From Tropicimonas sp. IMCC34043 (GTDB taxonomy: Bacteria > Pseudomonadota > Alphaproteobacteria > Rhodobacterales > Rhodobacteraceae), in assembly GCF_003390845.1 (NCBI RefSeq), contig NZ_QMEK01000001.1, positions 124,001-188,000 of the forward strand: 64,000 nucleotides of DNA, written 5' to 3'. Position numbers and translations under genes: made by a program. The notes beneath the pieces are model-generated. The model saw only the letters and a program-made list of their open reading frames with translations. It searched no databases and was not told the DNA's origin. Within the stretch, counting starts at the first letter, position 1. The number at the start of each line of letters is the position of its first letter. This document shows positions 54,977-64,000 of this stretch, in pieces.

Positions 54977-57900
54977 GTGACACCCAGCGAAGACATGCCG
55001 AACCAGCCGCCGGGCAAGCCGGCGGGCAGGCGCCGTGCCGCCGCTGCCCGCCGTCGCCACCCGGTGGTCCGGATTCTGATCATCGCCTTCGATGTGGCGG
55101 TGCTTTTGATCGCTGTGATGTGGCTCGCCAGCGTCATGCTGTCGGGCCGCGATCTGGTGATCTCGGGATTCGTCGTCGACCGGCTGGACGACGTGCTGTC
55201 GCGCGGGCTTGGCGGCGGCAAGGTCGAGGTGGGCGAGGTTGTGCTGCGGCTCGAACCGCGCGAGTGGCCGCAGGTGGCGCTGCGCGACGTCACGGTGGCT
55301 GGTCCCGACGGCACGGCGCTGGCGGTCGTTCCGCAGTTGAGCGTTTCGCTTGACACGGCGGCGCTGTGGCGCGGCCATGTCCGACCGCGGGCGCTGCTTC
55401 TCGACGATGCCTCGGTGTCGCTGCGTCGCAACCCGGACGGCAAGATCGACTTCGGCTTCAGGACCGGCCGCGCGGCGGTGAGCTTCGGATCGATAGACGA
55501 TGCGGTTTCGGCGCTGAGACGGGTCTTTGCCCTGCCGGCGATGGCGCCGGTCGAGCGGATCGAGATCGCGGGCCTCAACATCGACTTCGACGATCTGCGC
55601 GCGGGCGAGCTGTGGCGCATCGAGGACGGCGCGCTGACACTGACCAACAGCGACAGCGCAATCGACGCTTCGGTGTCATTGCTGCTGCCGCCGCCAGAGG
55701 GCGCGCGTGCATCCAGCGACGCGCAGGCCCCCGCCGCGACGGCTGCGCTGCGGCTGACTGCGCAAAAGGCCACATCGGAGGCACAGCTTTCGGCGCTGGT
55801 TCAGGGCGTGCCGGCCCGGATCATCTCGCTTCAGGCGCCGACGCTGTCATGGTTGAAGCCGCTCGATGCACCGGTCTCTGGCGCGCTGATTGCGGGCGTC
55901 ACCCCGGACGGCGCGCTTGGCGGCTTCAACGGTACGCTCGAGATCGGCGCCGGTGTCTTCCGGCCCAATGCCGATGCGCGCCCGATCGGCTTTGACGGCG
56001 CGCGCACCTATTTCCGCTATCTGCCGCAACAGGGCCGGCTGGTCTTCGACGCGCTCAACCTGCATTCGTCCTATCTGACGGTCGAGGCGACGGGACATGC
56101 CGACCTCGAAGGGATCGCCACCGGATGGCCGACCGCGCTGTTGGCACAGGTGCGGTTCTCCAAGGTGGTGATCGACACGCCGGGGCTGTTCGAGCAGCCG
56201 GTCAGCTTTGGCGACGGGGCCATTGACGCGCGGATCGGTCTGGATCCGTTTCAGATCGATATCGGCCAGATGTACGTGATCTCGGCCGGCGCCGAGGGCA
56301 GCGACCCGACCCGGGTGAGCGGCGATGGCCGGGTCACGGCGGACAAGGGCGGCTGGCACGTCGATCTGGGGCTTGGCGTCGATCAGGTTTCCGCGGCCGA
56401 ACTCCCGGCGCTCTGGCCGCTCGTGCTGGCGCCGCGGCCGCGCGATTGGGTGGTGGAAAACCTGACGGGCGGCACGGTGTACAACGGCGCCGCCGGGATC
56501 CGGTTCGACCAGGGCCAGCAGCCCGATTTCGCCCTGAGCTTCGAGTTTCGCGATACCGCGGTCCGGTTCATGCCGACGCTGCCGCCGGTAACCGGGGCCG
56601 CAGGTTTTGCTGCGGTCGATCCGCATCATTTCGCGGTCACGGCGGACCGCGGTCAGATTACGCCGCCCGAGGGCGGGAGCATCGACGTTTCCGGCTCGTC
56701 CTTCCGCATTCTCGAGACCCGGAGCCAGCCGTCGCCGGCACAGGTCGATCTTGTTGCGCGCGGACCTGTCACCGCGGCGCTGTCGCTGCTCGACCAGCCG
56801 CCGTTCGAGTTTCTGAAAAAGGCCAACCAGCCGGTCGATCTGGCCACAGGGCAGGCAAGCGTCACGGGCACGATGCGTCTGCCGATCGGTCAGCCGATCG
56901 CCCCCGGGGCGGTGCACTTCGATTTCACCGGAACGCTCGGCGACGTTCGCTCGGACCGTCTGGTGCCGGGCAAGGTGGTGGCGGCGCCCAAACTTGCGCT
57001 TTCGGTCGACGACACGGGGCTGACGCTTGCCGGGGCGGCGACATTGCAGGGCGTGCCGCTTGACGCGAGCTTCACCTTGCCCTTCGGGACCGATGCCGCG
57101 GCACCGGCTGTCGTGGGAACCGCCACGATAGGTGCCGATGCGGTCGAGCGGCTGGAGATCGGGCTGCCGGCGGGGATGGTCAAAGGTGCCGGTACCGGCA
57201 GTTTCCGGGTCGAACTGCCGCAAGGCCGCCCCCCGGTTCTGACGCTCGAAAGCGACCTCAAGGGGATCGGCCTTGCGCTGCCGCCGCTTGGGTGGTCGAA
57301 ACCGGCAGCGACCGCCGGAAAGCTGCAGGTCGCGGCGCGGCTTGGCAGCCCGGTCACGATCAACCTGCTGTCGATCCAGGCGCCGGGGCTATCGGCTGAG
57401 GGGGCGATCAGCCTGTCGCCGCAGGGAAGCCTCGATCAGGCCAATTTCACCCGGGTGTCGGTCAATGGCTGGCTCGATGCCCCGCTGACGCTCTTCGGCC
57501 GCGGCCCGGACCGCCTGCCCACGGTCTCGGTCACCGGCGGCACCGTCGATCTGCGCAAGGCGCCGTCCGGCGACAGTGGCGGCGAGGCACCGCCCATCAC
57601 CCTGGCCCTCGACCGGCTGATCGTCAGCGACAAGATCGCGCTGACCGGCTTTCGCAGCGATCTGAACGGGACCCAGGGGCTGTCGGGGCGGTTCGAGGGC
57701 CGTCTGAACGGCGAGGCGCCGGTTTCTGGCACGCTGGCGCAGGGTCCGAACGGGCCGTCGATCCGGCTGTCGGCCAATGATGCGGGCTCGGTGCTGCGTG
57801 CGGCCGGAATGTTCGAGATGGCCCGCGGCGGCGCGCTGGAACTTGCGCTCGACTCTGTTCAGGGCGCGGGCAGCTATGATGGCCGGCTGAAGGTCAAGGG

Positions 57901-58327
57901 CATGAGGGTGCAAAGCGCCAACGCCCTCGCGGGCCTTCTGAACGCGATCAGCGTCGTCGGGCTGATCGACGAGTTGAACGGCGCGGGACTTCTGTTCACC
58001 GATGTCGAGGCGGTCTTTCGCTTGACGCCCAAGATACTGCAGGTCACACGCTCCTCCGCGGTCGGGCCGTCGATCGGCATCACGATGGAAGGAACTTATG
58101 ACATGGGCAACGATCGGCTCGACATGCGGGGGGTGCTGTCGCCTGTCTATCTGGTCAATGCCATTGGCGAGATGTTCACCCGCAAGGGCGAGGGGCTGTT
58201 TGGGTTCAACTATCGCCTGCGGGGCCGTGCCAAGGACCCGAGTGTCGAGGTCGATCCCTTGTCGGTGCTGACGCCGGGCATGTTCCGCGATCTGTTCCGC
58301 GCCGCGCCGCCAAAGCGGAGCCGCTGA
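54977..58327 (+). CDS. AsmA-like / DUF3971 large membrane-anchored protein
   Basis: The 1116-residue protein has a short basic N-terminus (GRRRAAAARRRH), one membrane helix (about 30-52) and a very long periplasmic part of repeated beta-strands, ending in the AsmA-like C-terminal region (GAGLLFTDVEAVFRLTPKIL, IGITMEGTYDMGNDRLDM). Such bridge-like proteins (YhdP, AsmA, TamB group) are thought to carry phospholipids to the outer membrane. The start GTG at 54977 follows GGAAGGACACA at good spacing; the ATG at 54995 is an alternative. It is followed by queA after three bases. Confidence 0.88.
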   Translation: MTPSEDMPNQPPGKPAGRRRAAAARRRHPVVRILIIAFDVAVLLIAVMWLASVMLSGRDLVISGFVVDRLDDVLSRGLGGGKVEVGEVVLRLEPREWPQVALRDVTVAGPDGTALAVVPQLSVSLDTAALWRGHVRPRALLLDDASVSLRRNPDGKIDFGFRTGRAAVSFGSIDDAVSALRRVFALPAMAPVERIEIAGLNIDFDDLRAGELWRIEDGALTLTNSDSAIDASVSLLLPPPEGARASSDAQAPAATAALRLTAQKATSEAQLSALVQGVPARIISLQAPTLSWLKPLDAPVSGALIAGVTPDGALGGFNGTLEIGAGVFRPNADARPIGFDGARTYFRYLPQQGRLVFDALNLHSSYLTVEATGHADLEGIATGWPTALLAQVRFSKVVIDTPGLFEQPVSFGDGAIDARIGLDPFQIDIGQMYVISAGAEGSDPTRVSGDGRVTADKGGWHVDLGLGVDQVSAAELPALWPLVLAPRPRDWVVENLTGGTVYNGAAGIRFDQGQQPDFALSFEFRDTAVRFMPTLPPVTGAAGFAAVDPHHFAVTADRGQITPPEGGSIDVSGSSFRILETRSQPSPAQVDLVARGPVTAALSLLDQPPFEFLKKANQPVDLATGQASVTGTMRLPIGQPIAPGAVHFDFTGTLGDVRSDRLVPGKVVAAPKLALSVDDTGLTLAGAATLQGVPLDASFTLPFGTDAAAPAVVGTATIGADAVERLEIGLPAGMVKGAGTGSFRVELPQGRPPVLTLESDLKGIGLALPPLGWSKPAATAGKLQVAARLGSPVTINLLSIQAPGLSAEGAISLSPQGSLDQANFTRVSVNGWLDAPLTLFGRGPDRLPTVSVTGGTVDLRKAPSGDSGGEAPPITLALDRLIVSDKIALTGFRSDLNGTQGLSGRFEGRLNGEAPVSGTLAQGPNGPSIRLSANDAGSVLRAAGMFEMARGGALELALDSVQGAGSYDGRLKVKGMRVQSANALAGLLNAISVVGLIDELNGAGLLFTDVEAVFRLTPKILQVTRSSAVGPSIGITMEGTYDMGNDRLDMRGVLSPVYLVNAIGEMFTRKGEGLFGFNYRLRGRAKDPSVEVDPLSVLTPGMFRDLFRAAPPKRSR

Positions 58328-58330
58328 GCC

Positions 58331-59386
58331 ATGTTGCTGTCTGACTTCGATTTCACGCTGCCCGAGGATCTGATCGCGACCCGGCCCGCCAGCCCGCGCA
58401 GCGCCGCGCGGCTGCTGGTTGCGGGCCGCGAGACCACGCGCGATGCCATCGTCGCCGATTTGCCCGGGTTCCTGCGCCCGGGCGACCGGCTGGTTCTGAA
58501 CAATACAAAGGTGATCCCGGCCCGGCTGAGCGGGCTGCGCCGGCGCCATGGCGTCGAGGGGGAAAGTGCCGCGCACATCGAGATCACGCTGCTCGAACCG
58601 CATGGCGACGGCAGCTGGGCGGTGCTGGCCAAACCCGCCCGCAAGATCCGCGACGGCGAGGAGATCGACTTTGGCGAGGGCTTTGCCGCCCGCGTCCTTG
58701 GCCGGGCCGACGGCCAGCTTTTCGTCGATTTCTCGCTGACCGGCCGCGATTTCGATGCCGCGCTCGACCGTGCCGGCGCCATGCCGCTGCCGCCCTATAT
58801 CGCGGCCCGGCGTCCCGCCGACGTCCGCGACCGCACCGATTACCAGACCGTGTTTGCCCGCCATTCAGGCGCCGTGGCCGCGCCGACCGCCAGCCTTCAC
58901 TTCGACCGCCCGCTGCTCGACCGCATCGCGGCAATGGGGGTCGAGACGACCGAGGTCACGCTGCATGTCGGCGCCGGCACCTTCCTGCCTGTGAAGGTCG
59001 ATGACGTCTCGCAGCACCGGATGCACGCCGAATGGGGCGAGGTTTCGGCCGAAGCCGCCGAACAGATCAACGCCACGCGCGCCGCGGGCGGGCGGATCAT
59101 CCCGGTTGGCACCACCGCCTGCCGGCTGATCGAAAGTGCCGCGGGCGAGGCTGGGGTCGCACCCTGGCGGGGCGAGACAGACATCTTCATTACCCCCGGC
59201 TTCCGGTTTCGTGCCACCGACGCGCTGATGACCAACTTCCACCTGCCGAAATCGACGCTGATGATGCTGGTCTCGGCGCTGATGGGGCGCGACCGGATGC
59301 TCGGGCTCTATGGCCACGCCATTGCGCATCGCTATCGCTTCTTCTCCTACGGCGATGCCTCGTTGCTGCTGCCGGGCGAGGCCTGA
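58331..59386 (+). CDS. queA: tRNA preQ1(34) S-adenosylmethionine ribosyltransferase-isomerase
   Basis: The 351-residue enzyme transfers and isomerises ribosyl from SAM onto preQ1 in tRNA to form epoxyqueuosine. Motifs are [15 protein letters not shown] at the N-terminus, [35 protein letters not shown] and the late [12 protein letters not shown] with [17 protein letters not shown]. Translation starts three bases after the AsmA-like stop, so the two share a transcript although their functions are unrelated. Confidence 0.96.
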   Translation: MLLSDFDFTLPEDLIATRPASPRSAARLLVAGRETTRDAIVADLPGFLRPGDRLVLNNTKVIPARLSGLRRRHGVEGESAAHIEITLLEPHGDGSWAVLAKPARKIRDGEEIDFGEGFAARVLGRADGQLFVDFSLTGRDFDAALDRAGAMPLPPYIAARRPADVRDRTDYQTVFARHSGAVAAPTASLHFDRPLLDRIAAMGVETTEVTLHVGAGTFLPVKVDDVSQHRMHAEWGEVSAEAAEQINATRAAGGRIIPVGTTACRLIESAAGEAGVAPWRGETDIFITPGFRFRATDALMTNFHLPKSTLMMLVSALMGRDRMLGLYGHAIAHRYRFFSYGDASLLLPGEA

Positions 59387-59472
59387 ACCGGCCATAGGGC
59401 TTGTGACGACGCGGCGGCCTGTGGCAGGCTTGCCCGGTGGCCGGCCGCCCGCCGGGTCGGGGAGTGCACGTC

Positions 59473-60753
59473 ATGCGGTTTTGGCTCGTTCTCGGTGCAA
59501 TCCTGCTGTGCATTCTGGCACTGTTTCTGCTGCTGCGGGATCTGCCGCCGCCGGCTCGGGTCAGCTTTGCTGCCGGGCCACGGGATGGCGGATACTGGCT
59601 GGTCGCCGAACGCTATCGCGAGATTCTGGCCCGCGACGGTATTGCGGTCGATATCCTCGAATCCGCGGGGTCTGTCGAGAACCTCGCATTGCTGACCGAT
59701 GGCCGGGCCGAGGTCGGTCTGCTGCAGGGCGGGGTGCCCACTGACGGCTCGGGGCTCGAGGCGCTGGCCGCGGTCTTCCCCGAACCGGTCCTGATCCTCG
59801 TGCGCCGCGATGGTGCGGTGCCGACCAATCCCGGCATCTGGCGCGACCTTGCCATTGCCAGCGGTGGTCCGGGATCGGGCACGCAACTGGCGGTCGAACA
59901 ATGGAACGACCTGCTGCGGCTCGACCGGACGAACCGCATGGTGGATCTGGGTGGGGCCGACGCGGCCGCGGCGTTGCTGGCAGGCGACGTCGATGTCGCC
60001 TTTTTCGTCGCCCCGCTGGCCGCGCCCTATGTGCGCGTCCTGCTCGAGTCCCCCGAGGTGCGGGTTCTGCCGCTCGACCATGCCTTGGGCATCTCGGTCC
60101 GGCTGCCGCACAGCAATGTCGCCACCGTGCCGTCCGGGGCGATCTCGCTCGATCCGGTACAACCGGCGCTGCCGCTCGATGTCATCGTGCTGCAGGCAAG
60201 GCTCGTGGCCCGGCCCGGTCTGCATCCGGCGGTCATCGACCGTTTGATGCTGGCCGCGCGCGAGATCCACGGCGGCCACGGCATCTTCACTGAGGAAGGC
60301 GAATATCCGACCCTCGAGGGGGTCGACATGCCGATCGATCCCGGGGCGGCCAAGCTGATCCAGGAGGGGCAGAGCTTTTACCACAGTTTCCTGCCCTATT
60401 GGGTCGCGGCCCAGATCCGCCAGGTGCTGGTGGTGGTCGTGCCGCTTCTGTTCGTGCTGATCCCGCTGATCCGGTCGCTGCCCCTGGCGTATACCTGGAG
60501 CATGCGGCGGCGGGTCTGGCGCCATTATCAACGGATCCGGGAAATCGAGGACCAGCTTGCGCATCTGAAAGACCCGGCCAAGGTGATGGCGCTCGACCTC
60601 GAACTGACGCAGATCGACGACGCGCTGGGATCGCTGCGGCTGCCGCCGGCGTTCCGCGGCAGGGCCTATGACGCGCGGATGCATGTCGAACTGGTGCGCC
60701 GTCGGATTGCGCGCCAGATCGAGCGACTGGGCGAGCCCGCGACACCGGGTTGA
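59473..60753 (+). CDS. TAXI family (TRAP-associated) solute-binding-like protein, membrane-anchored
   Basis: The 426-residue protein starts with a membrane helix (about 3-22), then a TAXI-type binding fold: SFAAGPRDGGYWLVAERYREIL, GSVENLALLTDGRAEVGLLQGG, ASGGPGSGTQLAVEQ. It keeps a second hydrophobic segment (about 323-343, QVLVVVVPLLFVLIPLI) and ends in a basic, coiled-coil-prone tail of about 80 residues. The architecture is a periplasmic domain between two membrane helices and a cytoplasmic tail. No TRAP membrane subunit gene is nearby, so it may sense rather than transport. The ATG at 59473 follows GGGGAG. Confidence 0.8.
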   Translation: MRFWLVLGAILLCILALFLLLRDLPPPARVSFAAGPRDGGYWLVAERYREILARDGIAVDILESAGSVENLALLTDGRAEVGLLQGGVPTDGSGLEALAAVFPEPVLILVRRDGAVPTNPGIWRDLAIASGGPGSGTQLAVEQWNDLLRLDRTNRMVDLGGADAAAALLAGDVDVAFFVAPLAAPYVRVLLESPEVRVLPLDHALGISVRLPHSNVATVPSGAISLDPVQPALPLDVIVLQARLVARPGLHPAVIDRLMLAAREIHGGHGIFTEEGEYPTLEGVDMPIDPGAAKLIQEGQSFYHSFLPYWVAAQIRQVLVVVVPLLFVLIPLIRSLPLAYTWSMRRRVWRHYQRIREIEDQLAHLKDPAKVMALDLELTQIDDALGSLRLPPAFRGRAYDARMHVELVRRRIARQIERLGEPATPG

Positions 60754-60908
60754 CCCGAGACCGAAGCCCGAGAGCCACAGATCCGGTGATCTGCATTGAA
60801 ATGTCGCTTTGGCGCGGTGCATTTACACCCTATCTCGGATAGGCGGTGCCCCCTGACCGATCTCAACCGCCGAACCGGCCTGAACCGCCGACGCCCCGCG
60901 TCGGACCG

Positions 60909-62183
60909 ATGGGAAACATGTTTCAAGTTCTCGCCTCCACCTGGGCCCTCCTTTTCGGGATCCTGCTGCTGCTGGTCGGAAACGGCCTGCAGGGCACGTT
61001 GCTGGGCATCCGGGGCGGGCTCGAGGGGTTTTCGACCTTCTCGATGTCGATCATCATGTCCGCCTATTTCGTCGGGTTTCTCGGTGGGTCGCAGACGACG
61101 CCCTGGCTGATCCGGCGGGTCGGCCACATCCGGGTCTTCGCCGCCTACGGCTCGTTCGTTTCGGCGATCCTGGTGCTCTATCCGCTGTTTCCGAACCCGA
61201 TCGCCTGGGCGCTGTTCCGGGTCGCGATGGGGTTCTGCCTGTCGGGGGTCTATGTCACCGCCGAAAGCTGGCTCAACAATTCCGTCACCAACGAACGCCG
61301 CGGCCAGGCGCTGTCCTTGTATCTGATCGTGCAGATGGCCGGGATCGTCGCGGCCCAGGGGCTGATGCTGGTGGCCGATCCGGCGGGTTTTGCGCTGTTC
61401 ATCATTCCCTCGGTACTGGTCTCGATCTCGTTCGCGCCGATCCTGCTGGCGGTCACGCCGACCCCGGCGTTCGAAACCACGCGGCCGATGCGAATTGCCA
61501 AACTCTGGCAGATCTCGCCGCTCGGCTGTGTCGGGGTGCTGCTGATGGGGGGCGTGTTCTCGGCCACCTTCGGGATGGCCTCGGTCTATGGCTCGCAGGC
61601 CGGGCTCAGCGTGGCGCAGATCTCGGGCTTCATCGCCACGATCTATATGGGCGGCATGGTGCTGCAATACCCGATCGGCTGGCTGTCGGACCGGATGGAC
61701 CGGCGGCTGCTGATCCTTCTGACCGCGGCGCTCTGCGCGCTTGCCTCGCTGCTGGGGATGATATTCGGCGGCGATTACTGGGCGCTGCTGGCGGCGGGGT
61801 TCCTGATCGGCGGCTCGTCGAACCCGCTCTATGCGCTTCTTCTGGCCTATACCAACGACCGGCTCACGACCGATGACATGGCCGGTGCCTCCGGGGGAAT
61901 GCTGTTTCTGAACGGTATCGGTGCCATCATGGGACCGCTCGCAACCGGCTGGATCATGACCGCGACCGGACCCCAGGGGTTCTTTCTGTTACTGACGGTT
62001 CTATGTGCTACGATGGCCCTCTACGCGGCTTGGCGGATGACCCGGACGTCGGCGGTTCCTGTCGATGACACCGGCCACTACCCGCCCGTTCTGCCATCGG
62101 CGACGGCTGTCGTCGTCGATGCGGCACGCGAGGTTTTCCTCGATTCGGCGCAGGACGGAGGGGTCGGGAATACGGGCGATTGA
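60909..62183 (+). CDS. MFS transporter
   Basis: The 424-residue inner-membrane protein has twelve predicted helices and the MFS loop motifs GGSQTTPWLIRRVGHIR between helices 2 and 3 and the related GWLSDRMDRRLLI after helix 8. Subfamily resemblance is to YcaD-type transporters of unknown substrate. Starts at 60909 (MGNMFQ) or 60918 (MFQVLA) are possible, and a leader of about 20 codons further upstream is unlikely. The C-terminal 40 residues are hydrophilic. A DUF924 gene follows. Confidence 0.85.
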   Translation: MGNMFQVLASTWALLFGILLLLVGNGLQGTLLGIRGGLEGFSTFSMSIIMSAYFVGFLGGSQTTPWLIRRVGHIRVFAAYGSFVSAILVLYPLFPNPIAWALFRVAMGFCLSGVYVTAESWLNNSVTNERRGQALSLYLIVQMAGIVAAQGLMLVADPAGFALFIIPSVLVSISFAPILLAVTPTPAFETTRPMRIAKLWQISPLGCVGVLLMGGVFSATFGMASVYGSQAGLSVAQISGFIATIYMGGMVLQYPIGWLSDRMDRRLLILLTAALCALASLLGMIFGGDYWALLAAGFLIGGSSNPLYALLLAYTNDRLTTDDMAGASGGMLFLNGIGAIMGPLATGWIMTATGPQGFFLLLTVLCATMALYAAWRMTRTSAVPVDDTGHYPPVLPSATAVVVDAAREVFLDSAQDGGVGNTGD

Positions 62184-62239
62184 CGCGCCGATTCCAGGGG
62201 ACGATCTCAGGGCAGAGAAGGTGGCAATAGGGAGAGATT

Positions 62240-62818
62240 ATGACAAACGTCATGCCACAGGACATTACGACCTTCTGGGTCGACGAGGTGGGACCAACGG
62301 GGTGGTACGCCGTCGACGAGGCGCTGGATGCGAAGATCCGTGACCGGTTCCAGGACGCATGGGAGGCGGCCGGAAAACGGGAATTCGATTCCTGGGTCAA
62401 CTGCGCCGAGGGCGCCTTTGCCTTCCTGATCCTGACAGACCAGTTTCCCCGCAACATGTTCCGCGGCGATGCCCGGGCCTTTAGAACCGATGCGATGGCG
62501 CGCAGCGTGGCCAAGCTCGCGATCGACCGGCGTTGGGATCTGGCGATACCGGAACCGCAGCGCCAGTTCTTCTATCTGCCGCTGATGCATTCCGAAAACC
62601 TGATCGACCAGGACCGCTGCGTGCGGTTGCTGGCGTTGCGGATGCCCGAGACCGGCGAGGCGAACCTGCGGCATGCCCGCGCCCATCGCGAGGTCATCCG
62701 CAAGTTCGGGCGTTTTCCGTTCCGCAATGCGGCCCTGGGCCGGATGACCCTGCCGGTCGAAGAGAAATTCCTCGAAGCCGGCGGCTATAGCAAGGTGGTG
62801 GAAGAAATCGAGGACTGA
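62240..62818 (+). CDS. DUF924 family protein
   Basis: The 192-residue cytoplasmic protein shows the DUF924 core: ITTFWVDEVGPTGWYAVDEALD, FAFLILTDQFPRNMFRG and RQFFYLPLMHSENLIDQ, ending in FLEAGGYSKVVEE. The family has a helical TPR-like fold and no known function. It follows the MFS gene by 56 bases and is followed by a strong terminator, so it ends this transcription unit. Confidence 0.9.
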   Translation: MTNVMPQDITTFWVDEVGPTGWYAVDEALDAKIRDRFQDAWEAAGKREFDSWVNCAEGAFAFLILTDQFPRNMFRGDARAFRTDAMARSVAKLAIDRRWDLAIPEPQRQFFYLPLMHSENLIDQDRCVRLLALRMPETGEANLRHARAHREVIRKFGRFPFRNAALGRMTLPVEEKFLEAGGYSKVVEEIED

Positions 62819-62896
62819 GGCCCGATGCGCCGACCGGGACACCGTTTCGGGGCCCGTTCCGCGCGTGCTCCGGTGGCCGTTTGACCCGATCTGTGA

Positions 62897-62927
62897 CCCC
62901 CGGGGAGCGCTCCTCGGGGGCATTTTT
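62897..62927 (+). terminator. Rho-independent terminator after the DUF924 gene
   Basis: CCCCCGGGGAGC pairs with the following TCCTCGGGGG around a short GC loop (62897-62920), followed by CATTTTT. It is a strong stem with a U-tract, and lies about 140 bases before lpd. Confidence 0.85.
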
Positions 62928-63059
62928 CGTGGCGTTCAGCCATGCGCATCAAGAATGCCGGCTATCGGACCTTGCGGCAGAGTTTCGCGGCGACAGGGCT
63001 TCGCGCGTGCGTAAAAATAGTTTAATGCCAAACTATCCTGTCAATGCGGAGGGGCCGAG

Positions 63060-64000
63060 ATGGCAGCACAGACTTTCGACATGATCGTGATCGGCGCCGG
63101 TCCCGGCGGCTATGTTGCGGCAATCCGTGCAGCGCAGCTGGGACTGAACGTTGCCTGCGTGGAACGCGAGAACCTGGGCGGGATCTGCCTGAACTGGGGC
63201 TGCATTCCGACCAAGGCGCTGTTGCGCTCGGCCGAGGTGTTTCACCTGATGCACCGCGCCAAGGAATTCGGCCTGAAGGCCGATGCGATCGGCTATGACA
63301 TCGACGCGGTGGTCAAGCGCTCGCGCCAGGTCGCAGGCCAGTTGTCGGCAGGCGTCAAGGGCCTGCTGAAGAAGAACAAGGTCACGGTCGTCATGGGCGA
63401 GGCGACGCTGACCGCGCCCGGCAAGGTCTCGGTCAAGACCGAGAAGGGGACCGAGGAGCTGGCGGCGAAGAATATCGTGCTGGCGACAGGGGCACGGGCG
63501 CGCGACCTGCCGGGGCTCGAGGCCGACGGCAAGCGGGTCTGGTCCTACCGTCATGCGTTGAAGCCGCCGCATATGCCGAAAAAGCTGCTGGTCATCGGAT
63601 CGGGCGCCATCGGCATCGAATTCGCCAGCTTCTTCAACACGCTCGGCGCCGACACGACGGTGGTCGAGGTGCTCGACCGTGTGCTGCCCGTCGAAGATGT
63701 CGAGATCTCGACCTTCGCCAGGAAGGCCTTCACCAAGCAGGGGATGAAGATCCTCGAAAAATCCACCGTGAAACAGCTCGACCGGTCCGCCGACAAGGTC
63801 GTCGCCCATGTCGAAACCGGCGGCAAGGTCGAGAAGATCGAGGTCGATACGGTCATTTCGGCCGTCGGCATCGTCGGCAATGTCGAAGGGCTGGGGCTGG
63901 AGGCGCTGGGGGTCAAGGTCGACCGCACCCATGTGGTGACGGATGAATACTGCCGCACCGGGGTCGAAGGGCTTTACGCCATTGGCGACATCGCCGGTGC
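63060..64000 (+). CDS. lpdA: Dihydrolipoyl dehydrogenase, 3' part outside window
   Basis: The 313 visible residues are an E3 subunit of 2-oxoacid dehydrogenase complexes, reoxidising dihydrolipoamide with NAD. FAD binding is at IVIGAGPGGYVAAIRAAQ, the redox disulfide C43/C48 is in GGICLNWGCIPTK, and the NAD site has LVIGSGAIGIEFASF near residue 178. The last visible segment is EGLYAIGDIAGA, the FAD-binding GD motif before the dimerisation domain. The ATG at 63060 follows GGAGGGG. LNWGCIPTK (Trp where many E3 have Val) is typical of one alphaproteobacterial E3 type. Confidence 0.95.
   Translation, partial: MAAQTFDMIVIGAGPGGYVAAIRAAQLGLNVACVERENLGGICLNWGCIPTKALLRSAEVFHLMHRAKEFGLKADAIGYDIDAVVKRSRQVAGQLSAGVKGLLKKNKVTVVMGEATLTAPGKVSVKTEKGTEELAAKNIVLATGARARDLPGLEADGKRVWSYRHALKPPHMPKKLLVIGSGAIGIEFASFFNTLGADTTVVEVLDRVLPVEDVEISTFARKAFTKQGMKILEKSTVKQLDRSADKVVAHVETGGKVEKIEVDTVISAVGIVGNVEGLGLEALGVKVDRTHVVTDEYCRTGVEGLYAIGDIAG

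Overview
The window is a high-GC chromosomal segment of an alphaproteobacterium, most likely family Rhodobacteraceae/Paracoccaceae (Rhodobacter-Roseobacter lineage). Supporting signs are a C4-type 5-aminolevulinate synthase (hemA) beside its small secreted neighbour, a NasTS-controlled nitrate-assimilation operon, a bactofilin-M23 pair, a PBP1A/ispG/queA/lpd core gene style typical of that family, frequent 4-bp ATGA/GTGA gene overlaps, and GC-rich hairpins between convergent genes. Both ends cut genes: a sugar phosphorylase (minus strand) at the left edge and dihydrolipoyl dehydrogenase (plus strand) at the right edge.

Layout. 1-7.2 kb: sugar phosphorylase start, tex, the pxpB-pxpC-pxpA 5-oxoprolinase operon, a single-domain globin, thioredoxin 2 and tRNA-Ala(CGC). 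7.4-21.2 kb: a nitrate/nitrite assimilation block read entirely on the minus strand: nasT-nasS, a leader RNA, nrtA-nrtB-nrtCD, a triple-GAF protein, nirB-nirD-nasA, and the first codons of a truncated glycosyl-transferase-family gene. This block abuts a broken thermonuclease gene on the left and an IS3-family remnant with a 219-bp tandem duplication on the right, so it looks transferred or rearranged. 21.5-25.2 kb: a ribbon-helix-helix regulator with a PHB-depolymerase-family esterase, a YeeE/YedE transporter and a histidine phosphatase. 25.2-30.2 kb: a LuxR-type regulator behind iterated repeats, tRNA-Val and two identical tRNA-Asp genes, then a second LuxR-type regulator divergent from agmatinase and a polyamine-type binding protein. 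30.3-48.9 kb is mostly housekeeping: M20 peptidase, hemA, RodZ-like protein, ispG, HlyD-type adaptor, DsbA-like protein, M48 protease, aminotransferase, methyltransferase, PBP1A, threonine/serine exporter, RF2 and an amidase. 48.9-49.8 kb is a lower-GC insert with one orphan gene. 49.8-64 kb: DUF2189 protein, AgcS symporter, bactofilin plus M23 peptidase, peroxiredoxin, AsmA-like giant protein, queA, TAXI-type protein, MFS transporter, DUF924 protein and lpd.

How the genes work together. In the nitrate block, NrtA captures nitrate in the periplasm, NrtB and the two-headed NrtCD ATPase import it, NasA reduces it to nitrite, and NirBD reduces nitrite to ammonium. NasS is a nitrate-sensor paralogue of NrtA and NasT is its ANTAR antiterminator partner. 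Between nasS and nrtA I can read two hairpins with AxxGxx hexaloops followed by an intrinsic terminator. This is the expected NasT target, so transcription of the structural genes is probably controlled by antitermination. The GAF-repeat protein in the middle of the operon is the least explained component.
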